Assembly: GCA_015478725.1 (NCBI GenBank)
Contig: JADMIG010000001.1
Location: forward strand, 186,001-250,000
DNA length: 64,000 nt
Origin: Chloroflexota bacterium
Lineage (GTDB): Bacteria > Chloroflexota > Limnocylindria > Limnocylindrales > CSP1-4
Direction: 5' to 3'
In this document: one piece after another, positions 42,600 through 52,759 of the stretch
Layout: each line of letters begins with the position of its first letter
Position numbering within the stretch: the first letter of the stretch is position 1
The notes under the pieces: model-generated
What the model was told of the DNA's origin: nothing
Databases searched by the model: none
Seen by the model: only the letters and a program-made list of their open reading frames with translations
Program-made: the position numbers and the translations under genes

Positions 42600-45410
42600 T
42601 CAGCGGCCTGTCGCGCTGCCGGACGCCCGGTCCGTCATGTCGTCCGACGTCGTCATCGAGCGCGTGCTCGTCTGCTCGAGGAGCTTCGCGACGAGGGAGG
42701 TCCAGCCGGTCTGGTGGCTCGCTCCGAGACCGGCCCCGGTGTCGCCGTTGAAGTACTCGAAGAAGAGGGGCAGGTCACCGAACGCCGGGTCCGTGGCGAG
42801 GTGCTCGTTCGCTCCGAGGGCGGGCCGCCGACCGTCGGGGCCCGGCAGGAACAGGCCCTCGAGTCGACGGGAGAGATCGTCGGCGACCTCGACGAGCGAA
42901 CGCAGCCTCCCCGACCCGGTCGGATGCTCGACGGTGAACTCGGGACCGTAGTAGTGATGGAACCGCTGGAGCGCCTCGATGATGAGGTAGTTGATGGGGA
43001 ACCAGATCGGGCCGCGCCAGTTCGAATTGCCGCCGAACGTGCCGGTCCTCGATTCAGCGGGCTCGTAATCGACGGTGCTCACCGTCCCGCCGAGGTCGAG
43101 GCGGAACGGATGGTCGCGGTGATAGCGGCTCAGGGACCGGACGCCGTGGTCCGAGAGGAACTCGTCCGGGTCGAGCATCCGGGCGAGGAGCCGCTTGAGG
43201 CGGTGGCCGTGGACGAGGGCGAGGAGGCGGCGCCGGCCGATGCCCGGCTCCTCCCAGCTCGCGACGAGGCTCGCGAGCTCCGGTCGGTTGGCGAGGAACC
43301 AGCGCATCCGTCGCCGGAATCCGGGCAGCCGGTCAAGGATGTCGGCGTCGAGTGTCTCCACCGCGAGCATCGGCATGAGCCCGACGAGCGACCGGATGCG
43401 GAGCGGGATGACCGGCCCGCTGTCGAGGTGGAGGACGTCGTAGAAGAACTCGTCCGAGTCGTCCCACAGGGGGATGCGCTCGCCGTCGGGAAGGCCGACG
43501 CCGTTGAGCGCACCGGCGATGTAGAGGAAATGCTCGAAGAACTTCGTCGCGATGTCCTCGTACACCGGATCCTCGCGGGCGAGCTCGAGGGCGATGGCGA
43601 GCATGGACAGTGAGTACATCCCCATCCACGCGGTGCCGTCCGCCTGGCCGAGGTGGCCGGGGACCGGCAGTGGCGCGCTCCGGTCGAAGACGCCGACGTT
43701 GTCGAGGCCGAGGAAGCCGCCCTGGAAGACGTTGTTGCCGTCCACGTCCTTGCGGTTCACCCACCACGTGAAGTTGAGCAGGAGCTTGTGGAAGATCCGC
43801 TCCAGGAAGTCCCGGTCGCGGCGGCCGGAGACTCGGGCGTCGATCTGGTACACCCGCCGGGCTGCCCACGCGTGGACCGGCGGATTGACATCCGAGAACG
43901 CCCACTCGTACGCCGGGAGCTGGCCGTTCGGGTGCATGTACCACTCGCGGGTGAGGTGAAGGAGCTGCTCCTTCGCCGCTTCCGGGTCGATCTGGGCGAG
44001 TGGGATGGCGTGGAAGGCGAGATCCCAGGCGGCGAACCAGGGGTACTCCCAGGTGTCGGGCATCGAGAGGACGTCGGCGGTGTTGAGCTCCCGCCAGTCG
44101 CGGTTCCGGCCGCGTCGCCGCTCCGGCGGCGGAGCCGGCTGTCCCGGGTCGCCGTCGAGCCAGCGGCCGACATCGTAGTGGTACCACTGCTTCGACCAGA
44201 GGAGGCCGGCGAAGGCCTGGCGCTGCACCTGCCGCTCGTCGGCCGTCATGGCCGACCCGCCGAGCGGGGCGTAGAACGCGTCCGCCTCACGCCGCCGGAG
44301 GTCGAGGAGCCGGTCGATCCCGGCGAATGGGTCCGCCTCCGCATCGTCCGGCTCGGACCCCGCGCCGGCCGGGCCCGACTCGCCGATGGCTGGCGTCCCG
44401 GCCGATCGATCCATCCGCAGGCGGAGTCGGACGCGGGCGGATCCGCCGGCCGGCAGCTCGAGCCGGTGGTGGACGGCGGCCTTCGAGCCGATGCCGTCCG
44501 GGCTCACCCGGTCGAGCCGATCGAGGACGACCGCCTCGCCGATCCCGTCCTTGACGTACGGGTCGGGATTCGGTGCGCCGAACAGTCGCTCGGCATTCGT
44601 CTCGTTCTCCGTGAAGAGCAGGGCCGGCTCGCCGTCCGCGTCGAGCCGGAACCGGCCGAGCGCCGGGTGCTCGCCGACGATCCGCCGTCCGCCGCCGACG
44701 GTGCCGCCGTCGCGGAGGCGCGGTCGCGTGTGATGCGACCCCCACGACCAGGTGTTGCGGAACCACAGTGTCGGGAGGAGGTGGAGCGTGGCCGGCTCGG
44801 GTCCGCGGTTCGTGGCGACGATCGCGATCACGATGTCCTCGGGGCCGGCCTTCGCATATTCGACCTCGAGGTCGAACCAGCGACCGTCGTCGAAGATCCC
44901 CGTGTCAAGCACCTCGTACTCGGGGTCGGCCTTCGTCCGCCGTCCGTTCTCCGCGACGAGGTCGTCGTACGGGAACGCCCGCTGCGGATACGCGTAGCGG
45001 GCCCGCAGAAAGCTGCTCGTCGGCGTCGCGTCGAGGTACCAGTACAGCTCCTTGACATCCTCGCCGTGGTTCCCCTCGGGGCCGCTGAGACCGAACAGGC
45101 GCTCCTTGAGGATCGAGTCGACGCCGTTCCATACGGCGAGGGCGAAGCACAGCCGCTGCCGGTCGTCGCAGATTCCGAAGATCCCGTCCTCGCCCCAGCG
45201 GTACGCCCGCGAGCGGGCGTGATCGTGGGGAAGGTACGTCCAGGCGGAACCATCCGCCGAGTAGTCCTCGCGCACGGTGCCCCACTGGCGTTCGGACAGA
45301 TATGGGCCCCAGCGGCGCCACGGCGTGGCCGGGTCCGCCGCCGCGGCGAGGCGGTCGCGTTCCGCCGACCGAACGTCGGACCGATCGTCGTCTCGTCGCC
45401 CGGTCGCCAT
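42600..45410 (-). CDS. MGH1/GH63-type glucosidase
   Basis: 936 residues from ATG 45410; the frame extends to 45494 but without protein-like character. Landmarks are [54 protein letters not shown] and a catalytic (alpha/alpha)6 barrel with [21 protein letters not shown] and [13 protein letters not shown]. The family includes mannosylglycerate/glucosylglycerate hydrolases and processing glucosidases. Here it is paired with a debranching enzyme, so action on an alpha-glucan or a glucosyl osmolyte is likely; the substrate is unknown. Confidence 0.85.
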   Translation of the reverse strand: MATGRRDDDRSDVRSAERDRLAAAADPATPWRRWGPYLSERQWGTVREDYSADGSAWTYLPHDHARSRAYRWGEDGIFGICDDRQRLCFALAVWNGVDSILKERLFGLSGPEGNHGEDVKELYWYLDATPTSSFLRARYAYPQRAFPYDDLVAENGRRTKADPEYEVLDTGIFDDGRWFDLEVEYAKAGPEDIVIAIVATNRGPEPATLHLLPTLWFRNTWSWGSHHTRPRLRDGGTVGGGRRIVGEHPALGRFRLDADGEPALLFTENETNAERLFGAPNPDPYVKDGIGEAVVLDRLDRVSPDGIGSKAAVHHRLELPAGGSARVRLRLRMDRSAGTPAIGESGPAGAGSEPDDAEADPFAGIDRLLDLRRREADAFYAPLGGSAMTADERQVQRQAFAGLLWSKQWYHYDVGRWLDGDPGQPAPPPERRRGRNRDWRELNTADVLSMPDTWEYPWFAAWDLAFHAIPLAQIDPEAAKEQLLHLTREWYMHPNGQLPAYEWAFSDVNPPVHAWAARRVYQIDARVSGRRDRDFLERIFHKLLLNFTWWVNRKDVDGNNVFQGGFLGLDNVGVFDRSAPLPVPGHLGQADGTAWMGMYSLSMLAIALELAREDPVYEDIATKFFEHFLYIAGALNGVGLPDGERIPLWDDSDEFFYDVLHLDSGPVIPLRIRSLVGLMPMLAVETLDADILDRLPGFRRRMRWFLANRPELASLVASWEEPGIGRRRLLALVHGHRLKRLLARMLDPDEFLSDHGVRSLSRYHRDHPFRLDLGGTVSTVDYEPAESRTGTFGGNSNWRGPIWFPINYLIIEALQRFHHYYGPEFTVEHPTGSGRLRSLVEVADDLSRRLEGLFLPGPDGRRPALGANEHLATDPAFGDLPLFFEYFNGDTGAGLGASHQTGWTSLVAKLLEQTSTRSMTTSDDMTDRASGSATGR

Positions 45411-45599
45411 CGCTGCGTACGGTACGCCGACCGGGGCCGATGGGCGTCGGCGGCCTCCGCTGGCTGGCGGGTCGGCGTCACGCCCGCGAACCATCCGCCG
45501 TCCCCGGTCGTACTATCCCCTGACACGCGGCGGGAGACCGCCCATCCGACAAGCGTGGCTCCGATCCGGATCGGGGGACGCGCCACCGCGAGGAGCCCG

Positions 45600-46592
45600 A
45601 TGTCGAGCATCCAGGAGTCCGGCGAGAAGGTCGTCGCCAACGTCGAGCGGGTCATTGTCGGCAAGCACCACGAGGTCCGCCTCGCCCTCGTCGCGCTGCT
45701 CTGCCGCGGTCACCTGCTCATCGAGGACGTTCCCGGGACCGGCAAGACGATGCTCGCAAAGGCGATCGCCCGGAGTCTCGGCTGCACGTTCCGGCGTATC
45801 CAGTTCACGCCCGACCTCCTCCCGTCGGACGTGACCGGTCTCTCGATCTACAACCAGAAGACCCAGGAATTCGAGTTCCGGCCGGGACCGATCATGGCCC
45901 AGGTGGTCCTCGCGGACGAGATCAACCGGGCGACGCCGAAGACCCAGTCGAGCCTCCTCGAATGCATGGAGGAGCGCCAGGCGACGATCGACGGGACGAC
46001 GTACCAGATGCCCGATCCGTTCCTCGTCATCGCGACCCAGAACCCGATCGAATATGAGGGCACCTTCGCCCTCCCCGAAGCCCAGCTCGACCGGTTCCTG
46101 CTCCGCATCCGGATGGGCTATCCGCAGCCGATCGAGGAGATCGTCATCCTCGACGAGCAGAAGCGGTCCCATCCGCTCGAGGAGCTCGCGGTCGTGTGCG
46201 AGGCCGACGAGCTGCGGGACCTGCAGACGGCGGTGCGCGAGATCTACGTCGACTCGTCCCTGAGCGAATACATCGTCCGCCTCGTCAACGGGACGCGGAC
46301 GCATCCCGACGTCTATCTCGGCGCGTCGCCGCGCGGCTCACTCGCCCTCTACCGGGCCGGCCAGGCGCTCGCCGCGCTGCTCGGCCGGGACTATGTGATC
46401 CCGGACGACGTGAAGAGCCTCGCCGAACCCGCCCTCGCCCACCGCCTCATCATCAGGACGAGCTCGTCGATCCACGACATCCAGCCCGGTCACGTCATCC
46501 GGGAGCTGCTCGACTCGACGCCGGTGGAGGGGATCCGGCCGCAGGGTCGCGGCGGCGGCCCCCGCGACGTGTCCGCGGCGGCGGGCGCGTGA
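45600..46592 (+). CDS. MoxR-family AAA+ ATPase
   Basis: 330 residues from ATG 45600 with GAGGAG 4 nt upstream; the same open frame reaches 2 kb further upstream as an antisense shadow of the glucosidase. Walker [10 protein letters not shown], Walker [10 protein letters not shown], sensor 1 [12 protein letters not shown] and the QLDRFLLR arginine-finger region are intact. MoxR ATPases act as chaperones on VWA or DUF58 partners. It is followed 10 bp later by DUF58 and then TgpA. A TACTAT box near 45515 may be its promoter. Confidence 0.88.
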   Translation: MSSIQESGEKVVANVERVIVGKHHEVRLALVALLCRGHLLIEDVPGTGKTMLAKAIARSLGCTFRRIQFTPDLLPSDVTGLSIYNQKTQEFEFRPGPIMAQVVLADEINRATPKTQSSLLECMEERQATIDGTTYQMPDPFLVIATQNPIEYEGTFALPEAQLDRFLLRIRMGYPQPIEEIVILDEQKRSHPLEELAVVCEADELRDLQTAVREIYVDSSLSEYIVRLVNGTRTHPDVYLGASPRGSLALYRAGQALAALLGRDYVIPDDVKSLAEPALAHRLIIRTSSSIHDIQPGHVIRELLDSTPVEGIRPQGRGGGPRDVSAAAGA

Positions 46593-46602
46593 TCGGTCGG
46601 CC

Positions 46603-47835
46603 GTGATCCGCCGGCTCCAGGCGGTCGTGGCGGCCGTCCTCCTCGTCGTCGCCGCCTTCGCGACCGGGCTGCCGTTCCTCTTCTTCGTCCTCTACCTCGG
46701 GCTCATCGTGGTCGGCGGGAGCTACATCCTCACCCGGCTCGGCCTCGCCGATCTCGAGGCGGGCTACGCCGTGAACCAGCTGAGCGGCCGGGTCGGCGAC
46801 ACGCTCCGCCTCACGTACACCCTGCGCAACGTGGGCCGGCTCCCGAAGCCGTGGCTGGAGGTCCACAACCCCACTGACCTGACCGGCGGGCTCACCGGTC
46901 GGGCTCTCGCCCTCGGGGCACGGGCGGAGCGCTCGTGGGTCGCGAAGACCCAGCTGACGCGACGCGGCCACTTCCGGATCGAGCCGCTCCAGATCCGGAC
47001 CGGCGACCCGTTCGGCCTGTTCGAGGCGTCCGCGGTCGTGGGTGCCGGGCTTACCCTCATCGTCTACCCGCGGATCGAGCGACTGCCGCTGTGGCGACTC
47101 CCGGCGGCGAACATCGAGGGGAGCCACGCCGCGCCCGAGCGAACACTCCAGACGACGCCGCTCGCGACGACGGTCCGGCCGTATGCACCGGGCGACTCGA
47201 TGAACCGCATCCACTGGCGCTCGACCGCCCGCCATGGCGAGATCCAGGTCAAGGAGTTCGACCTCGAGCAGACCTCCGACGCGTGGATCTTCCTCGACCT
47301 CGACCGCCGGGTCCAGGCGGGAGCGGGGGACGACTCGACGGTGGAGGTCGGCGTCCGCGCGGCCGCCTCGATCGCCGACCGGGCCCTGCTCGAGAATCGA
47401 GCGGTCGGATTGACCGTCGCCGGTCATCGGACCACCGTCCTGCCGGCGGATCGTGGCGGCCGGCAGCACCTCAAGATCATGCAGCTCCTCGCCGCCGTGG
47501 AGGCCGACGGAACGACCCCGCTCGCGGAGACGCTCGTCATCGGTCTCGCCCGACTGCGGCGCGGGATGACGGCGGTCATCGTCACGGCCTCGCGGGATCG
47601 GACGTGGGTCCGGGCTCTCGGTGCTCTGCGGACGCGTGGCGTCGCCTGCGTGGTCGTCGCGCTCGACGGACCGAGCTTCGAGGTGGCACCGGGCGCGGTC
47701 GGCGACGCCGGACCGACATCGGAGGGGGTCGCGGCGCAGGAGCGTCGAGCCCTCCGCCATGCGCTCGCGGAGTACGAGATCCCGACCCACGCCGTCCTTC
47801 GCGGTCGGACCCTCGCGGAGGCCCTCTCCGGATGA
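46603..47835 (+). CDS. DUF58 domain protein
   Basis: 410 residues from GTG 46603. Two N-terminal membrane helices (LQAVVAAVLLVVAAFA; FLFFVLYLGLIVVG) precede a beta domain and the DUF58 signature VRPYAPGDSMNRIHWRSTA, where a VWA-like domain starts. It is the usual partner of MoxR and TgpA. The physiological role of the trio is not settled. It ends in an ATGA overlap with the transglutaminase gene. Confidence 0.88.
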   Translation: MIRRLQAVVAAVLLVVAAFATGLPFLFFVLYLGLIVVGGSYILTRLGLADLEAGYAVNQLSGRVGDTLRLTYTLRNVGRLPKPWLEVHNPTDLTGGLTGRALALGARAERSWVAKTQLTRRGHFRIEPLQIRTGDPFGLFEASAVVGAGLTLIVYPRIERLPLWRLPAANIEGSHAAPERTLQTTPLATTVRPYAPGDSMNRIHWRSTARHGEIQVKEFDLEQTSDAWIFLDLDRRVQAGAGDDSTVEVGVRAAASIADRALLENRAVGLTVAGHRTTVLPADRGGRQHLKIMQLLAAVEADGTTPLAETLVIGLARLRRGMTAVIVTASRDRTWVRALGALRTRGVACVVVALDGPSFEVAPGAVGDAGPTSEGVAAQERRALRHALAEYEIPTHAVLRGRTLAEALSG

Positions 47836-50222
47836 GCGGACCGATCGAGCGCAGAACCGCCGCCCGTCGACCGCCGCTCGGACCGGCGGAGGGGTGGACG
47901 ACGATCGCCCTCCTCGTCGCGCTCGTCCTGCCCGTCGCCTGGTCGATCGCGGATGCCCGCTGGGTCCTCGGTCGCGGCGAGCTCACCTCGTTCCTTCCGC
48001 TCGCGGCCGTCGGCGGAGTGGGGTGGGGCATCCTCGGCGCGAAGGTCGGCTGGGGCCGCTGGACGACGCACCTCCTCGGCGCCGTCGTCGCCGCCCTCGT
48101 GCTGCCGATCGTCATCGGTCCGCTCATCGACCCGACGTCGAGCGGGCTCGCCGCGTCGTACGTGGCGACGGCCTCCTCCGCGATCGAGGCGATCCTCGAC
48201 CTCACCGTCCGCGACCGGACGGTGACCCAGGAATACGGCCACTTCCTCCTCGTCCTCGGGATCCTCGTCTGGGGAACCTCCCAGTTCGCGGGCTACGCGG
48301 CGCTCGGCCATCGCCGCCCGCTCGGGGCGATCTTCGTCAGCGGACTCGTGCTCCTCGCGAACATTGCCCTCACGAAGGATCTCGCCGGGCACCAGCTGTG
48401 GTTCCTTGTCATGTTCAGCGCGGCCGCACTCCTCCTCCTCGTCCGGCTCCACGCGGAAGAGGCGCGGGCCGCCTGGCTCCGGCGGCGAATCGGGGATCCG
48501 CGGCAGGTCTCGAGCCTCTACCTCCGGGGTGGCAGCATCTTCGTCGGCGTCGCGATCGCCGGCTCGTTGGTTCTCACGACGACGGCCGCATCGGCACCGC
48601 TCGGGACCGCCTTCTCCGGGCTCGACGATCGGCTCGTGGAGGTGGGTCAGGCGTTCCAGCGGTACCTCCCGTTCGGCGGTCCGGGGACCCGTCTCTCGGG
48701 CGTCTCCTTCGGACCCACGGCGAGCATCACCGGGCTGTGGGTGACCGACACGGCGCCGGCCCTCCAGATCACCGTCCCTGCCGGGGACACGACGCCGTAC
48801 TACTGGCGGGCATACGCGTACGACCGGTTCGTCGAGAACGGCTGGTCGATCTCGTCGAACACCCGGCAGGCCCGGGCGCCCGGATCGCCGATCCTCGGGG
48901 GGACCGGCGATGCCGTCGCTGTGCCGACGCTCCGCCACGAGCTGCGCTTCACCGTCACGAACGTTGCCTTCGCCGGGACGCAGATCTTCTCGCCCGACGC
49001 ACCCGCCACCGTGAACGTGCCGACCGAGCTCACGGTCATCGGCGCGGACCGCTACTTCGCCGGGCTCGACGCGACCTCCGGCTGGAGCTCCTACACGGCG
49101 ACGGCGCTCGTGCCGACCACCGCCACCGGAGGCTTCACGGCGAACCGGCTCCGGGCGGCCTCGACGGACTATCCGGCGGACATCGCGTCGACCTATCTCG
49201 ACGTGCCGGCCGGCACGATCGGCTCGTATGGCCAGCAGCTGCTCGCCCAGATCCGCTCCGTCGCGCTCCGGATGAACGGCCATGCGCGAGGCGGCGACCC
49301 CTCGACCTGGGCGCTCGATCCGTACGACCTCGCGGCAGCCGCGGTCGCCGTCCTGCGGTCGAGCGAGTTCAGCTACTCGACGGACGTCACCGATCTCGCG
49401 ACACCATGCAGCCAGCTCAGTACCGTCGAGTGCTTCGCTGAATACCGCCGCGGCTATTGCCAGTACTACGCGACGACGATGGCGATCCTCCTCCGTGCGG
49501 CGGGCGTCCCGACCCGCTTCGTGCAGGGCTGGCTGCCGGGCACACGGGATCCGTCCAGCGGGGTCGAGACGATCCTCCGCAGCAACTCGCACGCCTGGGT
49601 GGAGGTCTACTTCCCGGGCTACGGCTGGTTTCCGTTCGATCCGACGGGCAACGGCGACACGCAACCGGTGGCGCTCCCGGCCGGCCCGGTCGTGCCCACC
49701 GCGCCGCCGGCGACGCCGGGTCCGGCAGCGAGCGACGGAGCGCGCGGCCCGGATCGGACACCGAACCGCGGCGGGGCCGCCGGATCGTCGTCCGGCACGA
49801 CGCCCGCAGCTCCATCGAGCGCCCCGTTCGTCGTCCTCGCCATGATCCTCCTTGTGGCCGTGGGCGGCCTCGCCTTCGCCGCCTACCGGCGCGGCCCGCG
49901 AGGCCCCACCCAGCCCGAATCCGCCTGGGCCGGGGTCGTGCGGCTGGCCGGGCGGTTCGGCTGGGCGCCACGGCCCACCGAGACGCCCTTCGAGTACGCG
50001 ACCGCCCTCGGCGAGGCGCTCCCGGTCGCGCGGCCGGATCTCCAGCTCGTCGCCCGCGCCAAGGTGGAGGTCGCGTACGGACGGCGGACCCTCGATCCGG
50101 GGCGGCTCGCGGGCGTCCGGGCATCCGAGCGCCGGCTCCGGGTCGTGCTGCTCCGCCTCGTCCTCAGGCGCCGCGAACGGCGCGACCGGGGCGGGACCCG
50201 GGGTGCTCCGCCGACTCGCTGA
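47832..50222 (+). CDS. TgpA-like membrane transglutaminase
   Basis: 796 residues from ATG 47832, overlapping DUF58 by 4 bp. Six or so N-terminal helices (about 20-235) are followed by an extracellular domain with the transglutaminase core: Cys in RGYCQYYATTMAILLRAAG, His in NSHAWVEVYFPGYGW and Asp in FDPTG. A Pro/Thr-rich linker, another helix near 665-685 and a cytosolic DUF4129-like tail follow. This matches TgpA of Pseudomonas in layout. It probably acts on the cell surface. The trio is a conserved module of unknown substrate. Confidence 0.88.
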   Translation: MSGPIERRTAARRPPLGPAEGWTTIALLVALVLPVAWSIADARWVLGRGELTSFLPLAAVGGVGWGILGAKVGWGRWTTHLLGAVVAALVLPIVIGPLIDPTSSGLAASYVATASSAIEAILDLTVRDRTVTQEYGHFLLVLGILVWGTSQFAGYAALGHRRPLGAIFVSGLVLLANIALTKDLAGHQLWFLVMFSAAALLLLVRLHAEEARAAWLRRRIGDPRQVSSLYLRGGSIFVGVAIAGSLVLTTTAASAPLGTAFSGLDDRLVEVGQAFQRYLPFGGPGTRLSGVSFGPTASITGLWVTDTAPALQITVPAGDTTPYYWRAYAYDRFVENGWSISSNTRQARAPGSPILGGTGDAVAVPTLRHELRFTVTNVAFAGTQIFSPDAPATVNVPTELTVIGADRYFAGLDATSGWSSYTATALVPTTATGGFTANRLRAASTDYPADIASTYLDVPAGTIGSYGQQLLAQIRSVALRMNGHARGGDPSTWALDPYDLAAAAVAVLRSSEFSYSTDVTDLATPCSQLSTVECFAEYRRGYCQYYATTMAILLRAAGVPTRFVQGWLPGTRDPSSGVETILRSNSHAWVEVYFPGYGWFPFDPTGNGDTQPVALPAGPVVPTAPPATPGPAASDGARGPDRTPNRGGAAGSSSGTTPAAPSSAPFVVLAMILLVAVGGLAFAAYRRGPRGPTQPESAWAGVVRLAGRFGWAPRPTETPFEYATALGEALPVARPDLQLVARAKVEVAYGRRTLDPGRLAGVRASERRLRVVLLRLVLRRRERRDRGGTRGAPPTR

Positions 50223-50279
50223 GCGAGACCTCGTCCATACTTCGAACGACGCCGGCGACGACCGGAGCATGGGAGACGG

Positions 50280-51923
50280 ATGGATCGGATTGAGACGACA
50301 GCAGAGTGGGCGGCCCTGAAGGGACACGCCGCGATCATGCGCGACGTCCATCTGCGCGAACTGTTCGCCGCCGATCCCGGGCGCGGCGAACGCCTCACGG
50401 CAGAGGCGGCGGGCCTGTTCGTCGACTACTCGAAGCACCGCCTCACGGACGAGACGCTCCGCCTTCTCCTTGCTCTCCCGGAACGCGCCGGTCTCCGTGC
50501 CCGGGTGGAGGCGATGTTCCGTGGCGAGCGGATCAACACGACCGAGGACCGGCCGGTCCTCCATGTCGCCCTCCGGGCGCCGGCCGGGACGTCAATCGTC
50601 GTCGACGGCCACGATGTGGTGCCCGACGTCCAGGCGGTCCTGACGAGGATGGCGACCTTCGCCGAGCGGGTCCGCTCCGGCGCCTGGACCGGGCACACCG
50701 ACCGGCGGATCCGGGCCGTCGTCAACATCGGCATCGGTGGCTCGGATCTCGGCCCGGCGATGGCCCACGATGCGCTCCTGGCGTACGGCGATCGGGGGCT
50801 CACGGTCCGCTTCGTCTCGAACGTCGACGGGACGGACTTCTTCGAGGCGACCCGCGATCTCGAGCCGGCCGAGACGCTCTTCGTCGTCTGCAGCAAGACG
50901 TTCACCACGCTCGAGACCCTCACGAACGCCCGCGCCGCCCGGGACTGGGTGCTCGCCGGCCTCGGCGGCGATGACGCGGCCGTGGCCCGCCATTTCGTCG
51001 CCGTATCGACGAACGCCGCGAAGGTCGCCGAGTTCGGCGTCGACCCGACGAACATGTTTGAGTTCTGGGACTGGGTCGGCGGTCGGTACAGCTACGACTC
51101 GGCGATCGGCCTGTCGCTCATGATCGCCATCGGCCCGCAGCGCTTCCGCGAGATGCTCGCCGGCTTCCACGCCATGGACGAGCATTTCCGGACGGCGCCG
51201 TTCGAGCGGAATCTGCCGGTCCTCCTCGGCCTCATCGGCCTCTGGTACAACGACTTCTTCGGTGCGGAGACGCAGGCGATCCTCCCCTACAGCCAGTACC
51301 TCGGACGGTTCCCGGCCTACCTCCAGCAGCTCGACATGGAGAGCGACGGCAAGTCCGTCGACGTCGAGGGCCGGGCGGTCGGCGTCCAGACCGGACCGAT
51401 CGTGTGGGGCACGCCGGGAACGAACGGTCAGCATGCGTACTACCAGCTCATCCATCAGGGGACCCGGCTCATTCCGGCGGACTTCATCGGCTTCGTCCAC
51501 GCGGCCGAGGAGGTCGGCGGCGCGACGGGGGGTCAGCAGGACCTGCTCATGGCCAACTTCTTCGCCCAGACGGAGGCGCTCGCATTCGGCCGGACGCGCG
51601 AGCAGGTCGAGGCGGAGGGCGTCCCCGAGGCGCAGGTGCCGCATCGCACGTTCGCCGGGAACCACCCGACGACGACGATCCTCGCCGACCGGCTCGACCC
51701 GCGAACGCTCGGAGCGCTCGTCGCCCTCTACGAGCACAAGGTCTTCACCCAGGGGACGATCTGGGGCATCGATTCGTTCGACCAGTGGGGCGTCGAGCTC
51801 GGCAAGTCGCTTGCCCTGCGGATCTCGCCCGAACTGACGTCAGCCGCCGCGCCGGCTCTCGCTCACGACACGTCGACGAACGCCCTCGTGCGACGCTACC
51901 GCCATGCCCGCGGCCGGGCGTAG
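50280..51923 (+). CDS. pgi: glucose-6-phosphate isomerase
   Basis: 547 residues from ATG 50280 with GGGAG at 4 nt. Motifs: [13 protein letters not shown], the [13 protein letters not shown] segment, WVGGRYS and [13 protein letters not shown] with the catalytic Glu/His region. It interconverts glucose-6-phosphate and fructose-6-phosphate. Length and motifs agree with the E. coli type. Only 5 bp separate its stop from the convergent phosphatase stop. Confidence 0.95.
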   Translation: MDRIETTAEWAALKGHAAIMRDVHLRELFAADPGRGERLTAEAAGLFVDYSKHRLTDETLRLLLALPERAGLRARVEAMFRGERINTTEDRPVLHVALRAPAGTSIVVDGHDVVPDVQAVLTRMATFAERVRSGAWTGHTDRRIRAVVNIGIGGSDLGPAMAHDALLAYGDRGLTVRFVSNVDGTDFFEATRDLEPAETLFVVCSKTFTTLETLTNARAARDWVLAGLGGDDAAVARHFVAVSTNAAKVAEFGVDPTNMFEFWDWVGGRYSYDSAIGLSLMIAIGPQRFREMLAGFHAMDEHFRTAPFERNLPVLLGLIGLWYNDFFGAETQAILPYSQYLGRFPAYLQQLDMESDGKSVDVEGRAVGVQTGPIVWGTPGTNGQHAYYQLIHQGTRLIPADFIGFVHAAEEVGGATGGQQDLLMANFFAQTEALAFGRTREQVEAEGVPEAQVPHRTFAGNHPTTTILADRLDPRTLGALVALYEHKVFTQGTIWGIDSFDQWGVELGKSLALRISPELTSAAAPALAHDTSTNALVRRYRHARGRA

Positions 51924-51928
51924 GACGG

Positions 51929-52759
51929 TCAGAGGCGGCCGTTCGGCTCGCTGATCGGCTCGTTGGCCTGGCGCTCCGGCGCAGCCGCGGCGAGGTGGTC
52001 GGTGAGGTTGTGGGCTCGCAGGACGCCACGCCCGGCGCGGAGCTCGATCACGGTGAAGCCGCAGAGGGCGAACGGGAACGTCCAGAAGCGGTCGAGCGGC
52101 AGGTCGAGGAGCTCGAGCAGGATCACCTTGAAGATCCCGTCGTGGCCGACGAGGAGTGTCCACGGCCCATCGACGCCGGGAGCAGTGGCGTAGCCGGGGA
52201 CGGGCGACGGCAAACCTGGCCGCGGATCGGCCGGCGCCACCGCTGACAGGCCATCGACCACGTCGACGAGCAGGGCCCGAACCCGGTCGACGGAGTCTGC
52301 CACGCGCTCGCCGCCCGGGGCGTTCGCCTCGAGCGGCGAGCGACGCCAGGCGTCGAGGAGGTCACCGTCGTTCGCCTCGATCTCGCTCCGCAGCCGCCCT
52401 TCCCATCTCCCCTGGCCGAGCTCGATGAGACGGCCGTCGGCGCGTCGCGGCCTGGTCGCGCCGGTCGCCCGACCGATCGCCTCGCCGACGAGCTCCGCGG
52501 TGCGGGCGGCGCGGACGAGCGGCGAGTGGACCACCTCGATCGGCGGCTGGGCCGGCACCGGGAGCGAGGACGGCCGGGGGATGGTCGCGAGCCGCTCTGC
52601 GGCGAGACGCGCCTGCTCCTCGCCGCGGGTCGAGAGTGGCGAATCCTGCCGACCCTGGAAGCGACCCTCCGTGATGTGGACGGACTCGCCGTGGCGGAGC
52701 AGGACGATGGTCGCGTCGAGACCGTCCGGGATGTCGAGCCGGCGGCCGTCCTCCGTCAC
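51929..52759 (-). CDS. histidine phosphatase family protein (possible phosphoserine phosphatase)
   Basis: 276 residues from GTG 52759, chosen because it gives the same 4-bp GTGA overlap with serA as its neighbours; ATG 52786 is possible. The RHGES motif carries the phosphorylated His, and GRFQGRQDSPLSTRGEEQA and GHDGIFKVIL are typical of the dPGM-like branch. An insert of about 40 residues separates the halves. Because it follows serA and an SGPL-type aminotransferase, it may be the metal-independent phosphoserine phosphatase (iPSP) known in Hydrogenobacter and Chloroflexus. A phosphoglycerate mutase or a general phosphatase is the alternative. Confidence 0.75.
   Translation of the reverse strand: MTEDGRRLDIPDGLDATIVLLRHGESVHITEGRFQGRQDSPLSTRGEEQARLAAERLATIPRPSSLPVPAQPPIEVVHSPLVRAARTAELVGEAIGRATGATRPRRADGRLIELGQGRWEGRLRSEIEANDGDLLDAWRRSPLEANAPGGERVADSVDRVRALLVDVVDGLSAVAPADPRPGLPSPVPGYATAPGVDGPWTLLVGHDGIFKVILLELLDLPLDRFWTFPFALCGFTVIELRAGRGVLRAHNLTDHLAAAAPERQANEPISEPNGRL

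Noticed and set aside
43653-45599. Extended open frame before moxR
   Set aside because: It is antisense to the glucosidase and the MoxR domain begins exactly at ATG 45600, which has its own SD.
46495-50564. Very long minus-strand frames opposite DUF58/TgpA
   Set aside because: Composition is typical of antisense shadows at this GC, with no recognisable domain.
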